Shown here: positions 1-13,300 of the stretch, piece after piece
Position numbering within the stretch: position 1 is the first letter of the stretch
Layout of the letters: every line of letters starts with the position of its first letter
NCBI GenBank assembly: GCA_003640385.1
Contig: RCAB01000290.1
Span: forward strand, 1-64,000
Length of the DNA: 64,000 nt
From: Setaria digitata
Taxonomy: Eukaryota; Nematoda; Chromadorea; Rhabditida; Setariidae
Direction: 5' to 3'
The notes under the pieces: model-generated
Databases searched by the model: none
What the model was told of the DNA's origin: nothing
The model's input: the letters and a program-made list of their open reading frames with translations, nothing else
Translations under genes and position numbers: made by a program

Positions 1-233
1 TTCAATCACTGTTCATAGAATTCTACTTATTTCAAAAACTTTTATACATAAAGTGCAAAGAGCTAAATGCGATCTAATTTATCTTACGTTAAATAGGTGT
101 CATTGTCTAGTTGAAAGTACTAATTTAGATTTGATTTAAAATATTTCAAATGTTATCGAAATACCAAGTCTACTAGGTATTTTTTTCTTTCGAACTAATG
201 GTTAAAATCTGGTTTTTCTCTCTCCTCTTGCTT

Positions 234-509
234 TTATTTCCAAACTTGTATTTGGTGAATTTTGACAATATTTGTAAAAAAAAAGAAAGAAACTGTGCTG
301 CTTTTCTCGTCTTCGCCATCACCGCAGTACCAGAAGAAACCTGAACTTTTTTTTTTTTTTTAAATATTAAACAGAAGCTTACGTGATTTGGAAAAGTTGC
401 GCGTCATCTCCATTACCACACGGTTATCCGTCTGTACCGCTTGTACTCTCTGTATCATTTTTTCATCAAAATTGATTCCAGAATCGCTGTTCTCGATCAG
501 CAACTTCAT
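234..509 (-). CDS. Unknown minus-strand gene, two exons visible
   Basis: Exon 1 is 509-383: an ATG followed by 42 codons rich in charged residues (starts MKLLIENSDS, ends MTRNFSKS) and a good GTAAGC donor in phase 1. Exon 2 starts at 340 after a TTCAG acceptor, restores the phase (Arg codon) and reads an aromatic then acidic stretch (FFWYCGDGEDEKSS) before a stop at 236-234. The last part of exon 2 (FFFF and beyond) is low complexity and may be intron, so the gene could continue past the left edge. I do not recognise the family. It lies downstream of the Ig-EGF gene in the same orientation. A GTGAGT-type donor just upstream (about 540) suggests an earlier exon is also possible. Confidence 0.45.
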
Positions 510-904
510 CCATGACAGTTAGCAGCAGAGTTTACTCACAATTAAACCGAACTGATTTTTTGCATAAGGTTACGGTTGGATAAGTGGATGATTCTTAAAT
601 AGATTTCTTTTTTAAACAGCTCGGAAGAAAAATCGCTCCATATTTGCATGTTTGATTGTTTATCGCTGTGGTAGAAGCAACATTGAGTGTGATTGTAGAG
701 AAGAAAAAAATTTTGTATGAAACTGAGTTAATAAAGACATTATTGATGACCTAGTCACTCATTCTTCAGTGTTGTATTTAATTTCTTTTACTTTCTGGTA
801 TATTTAAAAAACTGTGCTTCTCATAACCGTGGCATTTCCAAATAAAAAGTGTGTAGAAGCATACCTAATTCGAATTTTTAAGATGCGGGGATTCCCCCAA
901 TTTT

Positions 905-943
905 ACTTTTTATAAAACGGGATTCCCCCGTTTTATAAAAAGT
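905..943. repeat. Perfect 17-bp inverted repeat, 5-nt loop
   Basis: ACTTTTTATAAAACGGG at 905-921 is exactly complementary to 927-943, separated by ATTCC. The centre reads CGGGATTCCCCCG, and a second copy of GGGATTCCCCC lies at 888-898. It is in the 3' region between two minus-strand genes. It could extrude as a hairpin or be a small palindromic element; no function is shown. Confidence 0.85.
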
Positions 944-2091
944 TATTGCATAGAATGTTTACTTTGGAGTTAAGGGAATTTTTCTTGCATAGCTTAAGAA
1001 ATCCACACATTAAATTAAATTACACTTAAATATTAAATAATTAAGAATTGGAGTTATATAGACTGTGCATCTTTCAGAAGGATTATTTCTAAAATCTGCA
1101 GGAATACGACAAAAATGAGGAATTAGAATTTAAGTAACAACTATAATTTTAGTGTATGTAAAGACGTGAACTTCAAGCATCATATTTTCGTTGTTAAAAT
1201 TTCTTTTGAGGTTACGTCACTAACATGGCGAGTTGTTTCTGTGGTGGTTAGTGTTTTGTAATGTTATTAAAAGGTATTTAAAAATAACAAGATGGCTATG
1301 ATTTGTAACCCTTATTCGGAATTCACAATCGAAAAGTTCAAATCAAGTGAAATATAGATTACTTTCCTTCAGAAATGGTGGAAGGTTGTTGACAAATTTC
1401 CTGTGTTAATGACATAAGAATAAAATAAATGTCAATTGTAAAGGTGTGCGAAATTTAGTTAAAAAGTATTTAGAAAATCTTCTTATAGAAAGTTTTCAGA
1501 TAATTAAAATAGAAATGCTGAGAATGTATATAAATGATTTGGTTTTAATGCCTGCTCAAACTGCTTGATTTCTTATAACATTTTCAGTGATTGAGAGTTT
1601 AAAAAGCTTAGAAATGTTAGCTAACTTAGATTTTCTCAACAAAACTATTAAAATTAATGTGCGGACAATAAATAAATTTAGACAATAATTTGGTGGAGAT
1701 TTTTTTTTCAAAACGTTTCGAAATATTGCGCAACCTTATTTGGCAACAATAAACTGATAGTTATTAAGAAAAGCCAAGATAGTACGAGTACAATTGATAC
1801 ACAAAAATGCTGGACTGAACTAGGCAGTAAAAGGAAACGTATAAGATGCATCTATTTTGAAAACAAAAATTAGCCGAAAAATTCCAAATCGAACTCTCTT
1901 TCAAAAGTTTTTCCCTCGAAAAAAAGAGTTAAAGAAAGAGAAACGATCAGTCGAAAGAAGAAAGGACTATTTTATTGTTTTAATTAGCTAATTAGGACAA
2001 CTTATTAGTCCGCTTTATCACTAAACACGACGCTTTAGCAAAGCAAACAAATGTTCATCATTTACTCCAAGTACCCATTCTGCAATCTAGA
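944..2091. other. Intergenic; 3' region of the Ig-EGF gene
   Basis: No exon-like stretch seen. The only useful signal is an AATAAA hexamer on the minus strand at 1976-1971, about 115 nt after the stop codon of the Ig-EGF gene, a plausible poly(A) signal. Confidence 0.5.
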
Positions 2092-5000
2092 CTAATCTTT
2101 TGTCTTTTGCTGCGCTGCTATGAGATCTCTATGGAAGTGGCGCCCAGTCGTCTCTGAAATGTAACATTTAACAGTAAAAATCAAAACTAATCCTTCCGTT
2201 TCATTTCGCCTTTTTGAGAAAAGATTAAAAAGTTTCAGAAAATGAGGAAAGGCGATGAGCTCTGAAGTGGACACGGAGTTGCTAGTCAACAACTCAATGA
2301 TAACTTCAGATCGAAGGTTACCCGACAATAAAAGAGGGTTTTTGAGGTAAGAGACAGGCTTTGAAATTCAGCACGAAAGTTTCCAAACTCATTATCCCTC
2401 CCGCATGCATTTTTTATCCTGCAGCTTTATTCGCGGATAAGAAAGTACTTAATTACACAACGGAAAAGAAAGGACAGAAAGTTTAGTGATGAAAGGAAAA
2501 TGAAGTACCCTGCTTTCTCTTTCCCTTTTTGCCCTTAGGAGTAGCTGACCAGTAGGTTTGCTCTAAAGTTGGAGGATCTGCACATCACTGCACACGGTTT
2601 CTTTTTCATCGTATAGAAATTTTTAGTAAGCTGGATTGTCGAAAAATCGAAGTTTCCGAAATCTTCGTAATTACCTAGAATATGAAATCGTTTTACTCAA
2701 AAAAACAAATTATCAAATTTTATTGTTCATCATCATTAAACTGATAGAGAAAGTCTAGACTAAATAATTTTCACCTTTATGAAGTGAGGTAGACGGATGT
2801 TCGTTCGGCTGAAAGCTGCTAGTAATAAGATTCACTTCTCTCTGCAAATCAGGTAATATTCATTTAGAGAGGAATTCCATCTTCTCTGGCACTTCTGGCA
2901 ACTACTGCAGTAAGTTGTGGGTTTCGGAATGCTCGAGAAATGTACGTTAAACTAGATAACAGTGTAAATTTCTAAGAAATTGATCAATCCTGACTGAAAA
3001 AACTGATTAGCATATTCGTTGCCATTTTAAATGAGACACGTAGGAGAGGAGTCTCAAAATTCTGAAAACTTGAAAGCAGTAGCAAGATAAAAACTTACAG
3101 ACACTTCCTTCCATGATCGCCATCATTTTCTGAACCTATCAGTGTCCCATATATACCCTGATATCTCTTCCGCTTGCTTCTGTAACTTTGAATACTCCAA
3201 TCTTTTGTTTTTGCTTGATAGGAATTCAGTATGGAAATAGATTTATATTCTAATTTGAAGTGGTAATGTTAATGAATAGAACTGAGTCATTAATACTGCA
3301 AATTTCTACTATATTCCAGATTTAGCATCCTAAATTATAATGAAACTAACTGCTGCCAATTTTCAGTTTCTTAATTCTGTAATATTACCGTTCTTTCCCG
3401 TAGCGATAAATGAAAAATACCAAGGCTCCAACCAGTATAAATAGCAAAAAGACAGTTGAAACAAGGGACCAAATGAGTATTCCAGCTTGAGTATTTCGTA
3501 CTGCAAAAATTTGAAAAGAAGTAAATGAATTAGAGGCGAAGAGATTGAGGCAACCAAGTTAAACGAACATTTTGCATAAGCTAATGCTGTTTCAGCATTT
3601 AATCGTCAAGATGAAAATATACAAAGTTCAGTGATTTCTTCTTTAATCTTGTTACACTGGTGATTAAGTTTAAATAGAAAGTAACGATTAGATATTGACT
3701 TTTCATATTCCTTTCCCAGCCCATGCAGCGTGGGAATTTGGATGATCAAATATTTTAGAATTTTTAGAACTTTTAGTGAATGAGAGAAGTTTCTAATTTA
3801 ATTCCCTGAAGTCATTATCAAAGTTCTCTTTGGTTATCTTGATTTTCTCTACCGCCTTCTTTGACCGTTGAATTTATGTCATCTAGAGCTTATTTGATGG
3901 CACTAACATGTGGTAAGGGATCTGTCACTAGATTAACTGTTATATTATTTGCCTTCTTAGTTCGATCATTTCAAAATGTCTTATTGATAATGTAGTCTGA
4001 TTTCTAGTAAATAGAGTTGGAAATTAAAGCATTACCAGTATAAGAGGAGATTGCGTGACAATACTGCCCAGCGTAATCAGATGGACATCTACAAAGAAAT
4101 TTTGAGTAGTTTGCTCCAGAAATTACTGACGCTTTAATACAGGCTTTAACATGCTTTAAAATCCAAAACCGAAATAGTTTTAGATTATATAGACAGACAA
4201 ATTCTGGATCAACCTATGCCGGCCATTGGATAGCCTGATGTCACACTCATTCAATGTTTAGTCTAGTTCGCCACTGACGAAATTTAAGTCTCCTTTTAGA
4301 GACGGAAATAAGCTGATCGTTTCCTGGTTCAAGGATTGTACCACTTGACTGGCCAAGCAACTTACGATCCTATCTGTTCTTGTTCACATACACCCACTTG
4401 TCCACATGAGTCTTCTCACTCTCAGCAACCACACCTCGCCAGAGTCACTTATTCCTGTTATAGGATCCTTCATCGCTTCCGGATATTCCTACGACAATAA
4501 AAATTGACTTACAAACAGAAGGAAGTCTTATCACCAGTGAAAGGCACGAAACATTTCCCGCTATTACGACACATATTTTCTTCACATTCTTTGACATACG
4601 GTGTACCAACAACCGGATTGTACCGTTTAAGCATCATCGTTGGTTCGAGAGCTCCGTTAGATGTTGGCGTTGCATAGTGATATATTCTCGCGTGCTTAGT
4701 CCCGTCGAATTTCCCAATTATGAGAATCCTGAAATGGTTCTCTCTAACCGTTTTTTTTTCACACATCAGCAGTTTATTCATTCTTTAGTTTTCTATTCAT
4801 TTTCAGGCGGAGGTTCTTTAACAAGATTCAAATGTGTTCGCAAGATGAAGTGCTTAACCTATTTACCAGGTACTTGAAACGTTAAACATTATACTCCACT
4901 AAAAGCCCAGTGTACTCGTAGTTAGGAAAATAGCACGATAATTCATTGGACTATAAGCTGAAAAATCAGCACACTTGTTTTTTCCTTCAATTCGTAGGGC

Positions 5001-5131
5001 TGATTTAATTTCCTTTTCGTCTTTTAGAAATATCAGATTCTCGACATTAGATTCAGCTGCTGAACACTCAATTTCAATTCTTTCACCATCACTAATATAT
5101 TCCAGTGCAGCGTGTCCATCGCTCGGACTAT
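2092..5131 (-). CDS. Ig-like/EGF/transmembrane protein (neuregulin-like layout), 5' end missing
   Basis: Eight exons join in phase: 5131-4975, 4728-4513, 4088-4036, 3500-3389, 2951-2906, 2841-2775, 2544-2509, 2153-2092. The first encodes an Ig-like domain with the first cysteine (ERIEIECSA), a Phe where the core Trp should be (LIFLKDEKE) and a DGTKHARIYHYA strand with no second cysteine. A complete EGF domain follows (ECEENMC, NSGKCF, FCLCPSDYAGQYC; six cysteines), then one membrane segment (GILIWSLVSTVFLLFILVGA) and a short cytoplasmic tail with a TPKGKKGKRKQ basic cluster, ending KTKD. This Ig+EGF+TM order resembles C. elegans IGEG proteins and vertebrate neuregulins; that comparison is from memory. 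It probably acts at the cell surface as a ligand or adhesion protein (inference). If the donor at 3388 is ignored, the frame stops directly after the membrane segment, so a short-tail form is possible. The signal peptide is not in these exons. Confidence 0.75.
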
Positions 5132-7158
5132 CTGTATGAATATTTATTAGCTATAATAATCACACAAGTGATTCGAATTCACTGGCATTATTCAATACTT
5201 GTGAATGCTGAACTGCATATTTCCCTTTTTTTTTCTTCATGATATCTTCCATGTCAAACCCTTTTTTTTTTTTTTTAATTTGAAATACAGCGGTGAATAC
5301 CTGTTCCGATTTATTTAAATTGCAGTTGAATTGATCTGGATAAAGAAAGTTGACTACCTTTTTAAGTTAGATAAGGAACTTCTTTGCTATCATTTCGAAA
5401 TCTTTGATTTAACTGAGAAATATACAGTGACTGTTTGCCCTTCTCTGTGAAAATAAACGATTTCTAGAAAGAACAAAGTGAAAATAGCTGTTATTATCGA
5501 CAAAGCAAAGCAACATTTTGAAGTTGCATTGACTTAGAATATTCTAAAACTTCATTTTGCTTTTTTTTCCTCTTTTCGCTTTAACTTCTTTTAAGACTTT
5601 TAGTGTCTACGAGAGGAATTTTTTGCTTTAACTTCAATAAATAGAAATAGAAAAGTAAAGTAGAGATGAAAGAGTGGTAGGAGGTGAGAAAAGATACATA
5701 CGTGGGCTCTTTTCGACTGTGAAATACTTAATACAAAAGTGGGGAGTTTAAGCAAGTCGATCATTTACTGCTTAGAAAAATAAAAAGTTACTCTAGAAAT
5801 GAAACTCTTTTGACAAGATCAGAACGGAAGTCAAAAAGCTAAATACGTTTACGGTTTATGGTACTATTAAAGCACTGCCGGAAATCTAGAAAAAATTCGA
5901 CAAAAAGTGGAGGAAATTGAAACCCTATACTGTTCAAAAACGAAAGTTGTGATTGTAAAGTTAAAGGAAAATGTGGATTTTGTTAGCGCTTTAGGATCAG
6001 GAAAAAATTGGATTCCCAAGCTTAACAAACTCTTCACACAGACAGTATATGAATAAATTTTTTCAGGTTGGTGGTCGATTCAGAAAAGAAATGTGAAATT
6101 TACAACTTGAGATTTTCTAGTCCTTTAGTATATAGTAGCGATAGTTTGATCAAGGGCTACTGCAATCTCTAATTTAAATTTAAAAAGATTTTTCACTGTT
6201 GAAAGGTGCAATTTATATTGCTGACTGATCCCAGGGAATTTTTTTTTTTTTTTTGAAATCACCAGCTATTATTCATTTTCTTCTGCGTCAAAAATCGTGG
6301 AACGTTGTTACTTCTGAATCCCAATTTATGTGACAGTCAAAGGAAACTGACATAAAGAACGCCTCTGTTTGAGCGATGACAACTTTCCTCCTTATGCTTT
6401 TTCCACACTAAATATAATTAGAATTTCATTTTGATAAAATCGCAATATTTCTGATTTTGATAAGTCACTGTTACATTCGAACACATAAAGAAAATCCTAA
6501 ACTACAAAATGTGCTTGGTGAAATAGTTCAAATGGTGACCTCAGTTATTTTTGAATAAAACGATTTTTTTAAGGTAATGAAACGAATTTTAAAAAGCAGC
6601 AGAAAACTGACAATTAGCTGAAGGTTTCTGTGTAATACATTTGCAAAGATCAGATGAGGTATATTCGTTATTTTAAAAACTTTTGGAAATCACTCACTTC
6701 CGTCACTTTTAGATAAAGATTAAGAGCTGCTTGACAATAAGTTATTTTTTGTCAGAATTATAAAAATTCTTACATCCCACATAACACAATCAAGTGTCAC
6801 TAGCAAGATATTCATTTTTAACGACTTGGTAGTATTCCTCAGATATTCCTGCTAGAAGATGCAGGGTTGAAGGTTGCTGTTGGCATAATTTGTTGCTATC
6901 TTATCGAAACTTAAAACTTACATATTCGCTGTATTATCAGCGACACTTACGGGGAAAGTAAGTGTCCTTTTCGAAATTTTTTTTCACAGATTTCGTCTTT
7001 TGAACGCCTTGGTATTGCTGTTAGATGATTTTTTGAGTCCCTGAACTTGCCGTGACTATAAATCACCAATACAACTTCAGCTGTGCGAGTTGGAACTCTC
7101 TAGCACGTCGATTAGAAGATTAACACTTGCATTCATGTAAGAATTCAAGTTACTCACG

Positions 7159-7449
7159 ATGAAGGTAAATGAAGGTATTTCGAAACTTCATAACAAAAGT
7201 ATTAGATAACAGTAACGTAGAAGAGCACAAAAAGAGAAAGTGGAAGGCCGCAAGAAATGATTCGGGTTCGTGCTTTATAGTTAAGAAGAAATCAAAAGCT
7301 ATTAGAAATTTTGGAACCATTACTCCAAACTCTCCACAGAGAAACCAAGTAGTTATGGAACCGGTTGTCCTTGAAAGTGGAGTAGTTGAAGAGAGAATGG
7401 AAACTTGACGTAGCGCTGCTCTTTGAAGAAGCTCGAGAAGTGGGTGCAA
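7159..7449 (-). CDS. Possible N-terminal exon of the Ig-EGF gene
   Basis: An open minus-strand frame ends at a strong GTGAGT donor (7157-7152) in phase 1, exactly what the Ig exon at 5131 needs. It contains a hydrophobic stretch (FHFLFLCSSTLLL) that could be a signal peptide. The intron would be about 2 kb. Against it: the start codon is not clear, and the opposite strand of the same segment is also open (7169-7408, Lys-rich). It is recorded because the Ig exons lack a start and a secretion signal. Confidence 0.25.
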
Positions 7450-10186
7450 AAAGGAAGGGAAAGCTAGAAAGTGTTATCCACTACTTATTCATTATTTGTA
7501 TTGCACAGTCACCATGCCGTGTTCGCTTTGCGCGGGCATGAGTGGACCGAAGGTGGGATTTGGGATATGCCAACTTAGGGAACACAGTTTACTTGAACAA
7601 ATGGAATGCAACATCATGAGTTTCCGGTGGTATGCAAAATTAAGAAAAGTTGAAAGAAAACTTTAGAATTTTTTAACGTTTTTTTTAATTTGTAATTCTT
7701 GCACAAATATAAATCAGAAATGAAATTAGCATATAAATTTAAGCAAATAAAATCCAAGGAAACGAAATTTGAAAGCAAAATTAATATCAAAATTAATCAT
7801 GAAACAAACAAATAAGATTGCTAGTGAAGGATAGTTTCATTCAATGAATATTTACTCTCGGGTAGCCCAATGTAATTTGAACGCCACATAGTTTACAAAC
7901 TTAAACTTTTCTTGAAGAGATGAAAATGATTTAAAAAAAAGGTATTTACTAACATGAAAATATTGAAAAAGGTGTTTAAAAAGTGCTTTACAAATGTTAT
8001 CAGAGCTACAATGCGTAAATGTTGCTCTTGAATATTTAGAAGTTTCATCGCTTTGTAAAAAGAAATGTTTCTCTTCAGTCACGACATAGTTTTAAACGCA
8101 ATAAACTTTTTCCTGTTCTTCTTCCCACCTCATTTCAATCATTACTAAATGTGTAAGTTGAAAACTTCGAACTTGAGAACTTTTTCTTTTCTTTCAGGCA
8201 CTTTACACAAATATTAATCTGCACATTAACACTCTCATGTGTGACTTATACCTAAGCTGTTCATTGCAGATTACCAGAAAATCATGTTGAACACAATAGA
8301 TGAAACAAGAAAACAAAGAAACAAGCAAGACTGGTGAAAGTTCTCGGACAAATTATTGTGTTGCATTTTCTTCGAAAAATCTTTGATTTAGTATTCAGGA
8401 GTAAAGTTGTCAGCCTATATGAATGATGTGATTAAACAGAGAACAAAGTACAGAAGGAATATTGAAATTCATCATCATTTCCTACTTCTTGAAAATTCAT
8501 AGATTTAAGTAATTATCTGACTGATTACTCAATCACAAAATCCTGGAATCCCAGTTCGGTAAGCAAAGATGGAGCCACAAATGAATTAATCGAACACATC
8601 AGTTCAAAATGGATGACCCAAAAAACATCACTCTTTCAAAAAACTTAAATCGCGGTTATTGTTTTTGTTCCTTTTTTTTTTACCACTGTGAAGTCATTGT
8701 AAAGTTATTCGTCAAGATAATGGAGGTTAAAAAGATAATGAAGCTGCAAAGGCGACAATAGACAAGCAGTTTTCCAAAATGTCAGCGAAATAGCATCCAT
8801 TTTTTTTTTTTTTTTTTTTTTTATAAAAAAAGAATAATTTCTTAAAATCTAAAGCGAGGTTATCTAACACTGCTTAAAATTTATTCATCGTTCCAATAAT
8901 TCATTCTAAAATAATTGGAGTTTATTTTAATGCGGATGAAATAGATGAAATTGCCCTTTGATTAAATAGAATTTATTGCAGAATACGCAATGGTCATCAA
9001 AATACCAGCAGTAGACTGTCACTTAGGCTGTTTTGGTTAACCGTGGATATGTAAATATTATTCAAATCAGAAATTATTCTTTTTCAGGTACTTTGTCAGA
9101 AGGACATTATAAACATGCTCAAACATATGTTGCTTCTCAGTTACTTGTAATGAAAAGTGGCAGTGGAATGAAATAGCTATTGAAACACAATTCATCTACT
9201 AAAAAAGGTAAAAAGCATGGACACTACAAGGGACCTTACAAAATGAGACGAAATCGCTCCCTACCAACGGCAATTTCCTAGATAAATACAAATTAGAAAA
9301 TTCCTGGTTGTCAAAAATCCTTTCTTGATCAACTCCAAGAATTAATTATTGGCCAGTGAGCCTTCCCGTGATAAGAGAAATTCATTCCGTTCCTAAATAT
9401 TTCGCAATCGATCAGCATCCAATTAACCCAGATGCAGCTATAACAAACAATCTGATACATCTGGGTTATGACCTAGGGATAACATGTGCGCGATACAGTG
9501 CCTTTTTTCGTTAACTTTCCGCATAGTATTTTTTGTCATGACTTCCTAATAGCTAATAGACAGGTAATATGCAGGCCATGAATGAATTAGTGAGGCGACA
9601 TCTTCCATAAATCTTTTGTCTACGTACTTGCTTTTTTCAGTTCGTTAATTTATTCTGTTGTTTGGTCTTTTCTTTAAATTCCAAGCAAGGCCATTCAAAC
9701 ATTTAATGGATTCGTCTGCTTACTTTTCCCCTTTCTTTCCTTAGCTTTTTGACAAGTCAACTTAATTCTTTTTTCTTGACGCTAAATTTTCTACCTACTA
9801 CACTTTATTCTTTACCTTCACTATCTGTAATAGTTGTAAATGAAACAATAGGCGATACATAAGGTAACTGTTAAAAGGCCCCAAATTTATATTCACAATG
9901 ACTTTAGTTAAAGTTGGTAATTTTAATGGGTTCCTGAAAAAAGTTTTTCAACCAATTCCAGAAACTTGGGCAAAGGTAACAGTAGAACTTTTTAAGATCT
10001 ACTGGACATTTAACACTTCAAATCTGGTTGATCTACCTTTTAATGCTAATTTGTGATCAGAAAAGTACTGGTAATAAAAGTTAAGTATTATGATATGCAG
10101 AAATTTGATTAAAGAAAATATTTGTACTCAAGAAAGGATACGTATATTAGAATGCATTGCTTTTCTAAAACTTCATATATAAATTA

Positions 10187-10224
<38 letters not shown>

Positions 10225-10264
10225 ACAAAATCACATTATTTTATATATATATATAATAATTTTG

Positions 10265-10296
<32 letters not shown>

Positions 10297-10330
10297 TATC
10301 TATATATATATAAATAATGTGTGTGTGTAT
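7450..10330. other. Intergenic, no supported gene
   Basis: AT-rich sequence with homopolymer runs (for example T at 8802-8822). One 55-codon plus-strand open stretch at about 9330-9514 reads like protein in places (INPDAAITNN) but has no ATG or clear splice sites. I do not annotate it as a gene. Confidence 0.4.
10193..10315. repeat. TA microsatellites upstream of the low-complexity gene
   Basis: Two (TA)n tracts, about 10193-10222 and 10265-10291, with imperfect TA/TG continuation to about 10330. They end directly before the proposed ATG at 10331, so they occupy the presumed promoter and 5' leader. Confidence 0.85.
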
Positions 10331-13300
10331 ATGGGAAGTGTGCATTCGACGTTATTAAATAATATGAATGAATTGGGACAAGGGAAATCAGAAAGTGGAA
10401 GAGATGTTGCAGTGGGTGGCGACATCAGGAGCAGGGCCGAGACTAGTGCAGGTCGCCAGATTGGGAAGTAATCAGAGGCGCTGACAAGCAGTGTCTCTTG
10501 CTCCCGATCATTGAAGCCTGGTCTGCTGCCCTGGATTTGACACAGTTTTCAAGAGCCAAGTATCTTATCTCTTGGCACTAGCAGCCACAAGAAGAGAGGC
10601 TATACGCACACGCTTTGCTCGTTTATGGGTAGTCAGCAGTCGCAGGTGCTCAGTCGACAGCAACAATTGCTTGGCCAACGTCGACAACAACATTTACTTA
10701 CGGAACGAGCAAGTAGCCCTCATTTTGAACGTTCTTCAACGTCATTCCCAATGAATAAGTAAGCCATGTGCCATGTCATTAACTACAGTAATGGCCATAG
10801 ACTTTCCCTCTTTAGTAAGATTTCAGTTCCAGGACATTTCCTAGTCATCCTTTTTTCAACTAGTTTACTCAGACATTTCGTAGTGGCTAATAAGTAGATC
10901 GGTCGGAGAGATGGATTTCCACTCTTATTTTCAGTTAACTCCTTCAAATGATTCTCTCAATAATATCCCTTCTGATATCTAATGTGTCCCAACTGCTAAT
11001 TGTTCGACCTGAAGCACGTTGCAGTGAAACCGATGGTTCCAGATTCACTCATTTCTCAATTTTACTTCTTTTTTTAAGTCGATTTAATAACGGAAAAGAA
11101 GGAATCCACTAAAGGATCGCTTAAACCTCAATCCTCATGGCATCATCCCATGATTGTTCTTAAAACGTGATTAGTGACAGAGCGGCTTTGCGAACCTTTT
11201 AATTGGATTCGTTTAATATTTGTTTCTTCGGCTCACTTCTAAAATTTATCACAGTTCACCATGCTTGGCACTATTCTTTCTCCGTTGCTCCATCACCATC
11301 TCGCTGGTGATAATTGTGATTTATTGATGATCAACATTGAGTTTATATCACTTATTTAAATGTGCTTATATCATTTTTTGCTACCAATAACATTTCACAG
11401 CGTAAGATTTGTCTTATTCCCTTTCACCATACTTTTCGTTATATTTTCGGAGAGGTAGAAATCTTTAATAATGGGTCGATATGTAACATTGAGGCCTCAC
11501 TACATCTAATGAAATCCATCTATAAATCAATCAGGAAAGGACGGAACTAAAGCAAGTAAATCTAACGCAACACGAACTCAACCTTCTGTTTAATTAGCCT
11601 GCATTTCGCTTTTCTTTCTTTTTTTTTTTTTTTTTTTTTTTACAGCCAAAATTCTTTCATAGATTGAAAGTGCTCCAAAACCATCCCTTAACGAGGATCA
11701 TATAAGGACAATTTTATTTTCACAGTCTCTGAATGCTAAATTTTAAATTCTGTCACTCCGTTATCTTCCGGCATTTTCGCCAATTCATTTATCTGCCTAA
11801 ATGTAGCATTGGCATGTATAATCATCCTATGCAGTGAAAATTGCTTTTATTATTAATTGTTATAATTACATTTATTAAGTAACCAAAAATTTTTGGACGG
11901 TACAGGAAGTTAAATGGAATTTTACAAAGTGTATAATCATCTTTTTATTTTCACAAATTGAAAAGCCATTCAGTGCTTCCAACATTGCTATTCATTTTTA
12001 CCTCAAACTTCTAAAAATTTATTCAGTTCTCTCTTTAAAAGAGAGTTTGTAGTATTCTCTTCACAAATCCACAAATTTCTTTTATGTATTTTTATTTTGC
12101 TGCCAACTCCTCTATGATCCCTACTCTAAAAGTTTTTTTTTTTTTTCTAAAAATTTTTTACCCTTTGCGATTTCCAACAGATCTCATACTGCCAATTGCT
12201 GACTATATATCGACCCACACTTTATTCTAATTTTATGAATTACAAGTTACTTTGTTACTCGCTGTCTATTGTTTTCTAGTGGCTGGGTATTCATCACAAA
12301 TTTACAGATAGGTAAACATACTTTTACACTTAAGCAGTAATGCCTTCAGTCGCTAGTGTAAAATCTGATTCATAACTTTTAATTTGAAATTGAATTTTTC
12401 AAGCTAGAGACTTTCCCATATCTTTTCGAGAGTTTCAGTAAGATAACGGAAACAAAAAATAATTTAAAGAAGTGATAAATATGTAGACAGAAAGGTAGGA
12501 AAATATTTTATTAATAACTAATATACTGTTATTCATCTATGTTGTGCTTGTCTTCCTTCTGTTCCAAGCATCTTACTATTTTTATATTTTAGTTGTAAAA
12601 AAGAGCAATTAAACAATTAATAAGAAGTTAAATTTGATATTGGTAATTCCGAATAGTTGAGTGGAGGAGAGTTCGCCATGAAAGTCCACGTAAAGGTAAT
12701 AGATACTGTGCTACTTGATATGTCTGCTTATGTTCATATGTGTTTGTATGCCTTTGATGCCTAAAACAAGCAAATTTTCATCTGAAATGTCAGTATCTTG
12801 ATAACAAACCTTTTTATTGATTTGTGTTATTTTATGCACTTTACTTTAGTTCACTTCTTTTTTTTTTCATTGAAACTCCAAGAAAAAAGATCGGAAGTGC
12901 GTGATTTGAAAGACTCAATTTCAAATTCAAAGTTATGAAATGGATTAAGTATAAAGGTGTTTACTTCTCAATTTGTGATGAATAATACAGCCACTTTGAA
13001 AAACTAATAGACAACGAGAATAAAGTGACTTGTAACTCATAAAATTAGAACAAAGTTTGGCTCAACATTAACTTTGATATAAAATTAATGATTGGTAAAA
13101 TTATATCTAAATTATAAAGAGATCATGAGGTTGACGCATGCTTGGTAGTATGAGGAACCCACTGAGATTCGCATTAAATTATTCTTTAAACAGAAATTTG
13201 TCTTTGATCAAAATTTTCATCAAAATTTGTCTTGAGGTCTCAGACTTTTCGGCCACGAACCTCTTCGTGTTGATTTGTTAGTACTGTTGATCGAAAGCAG

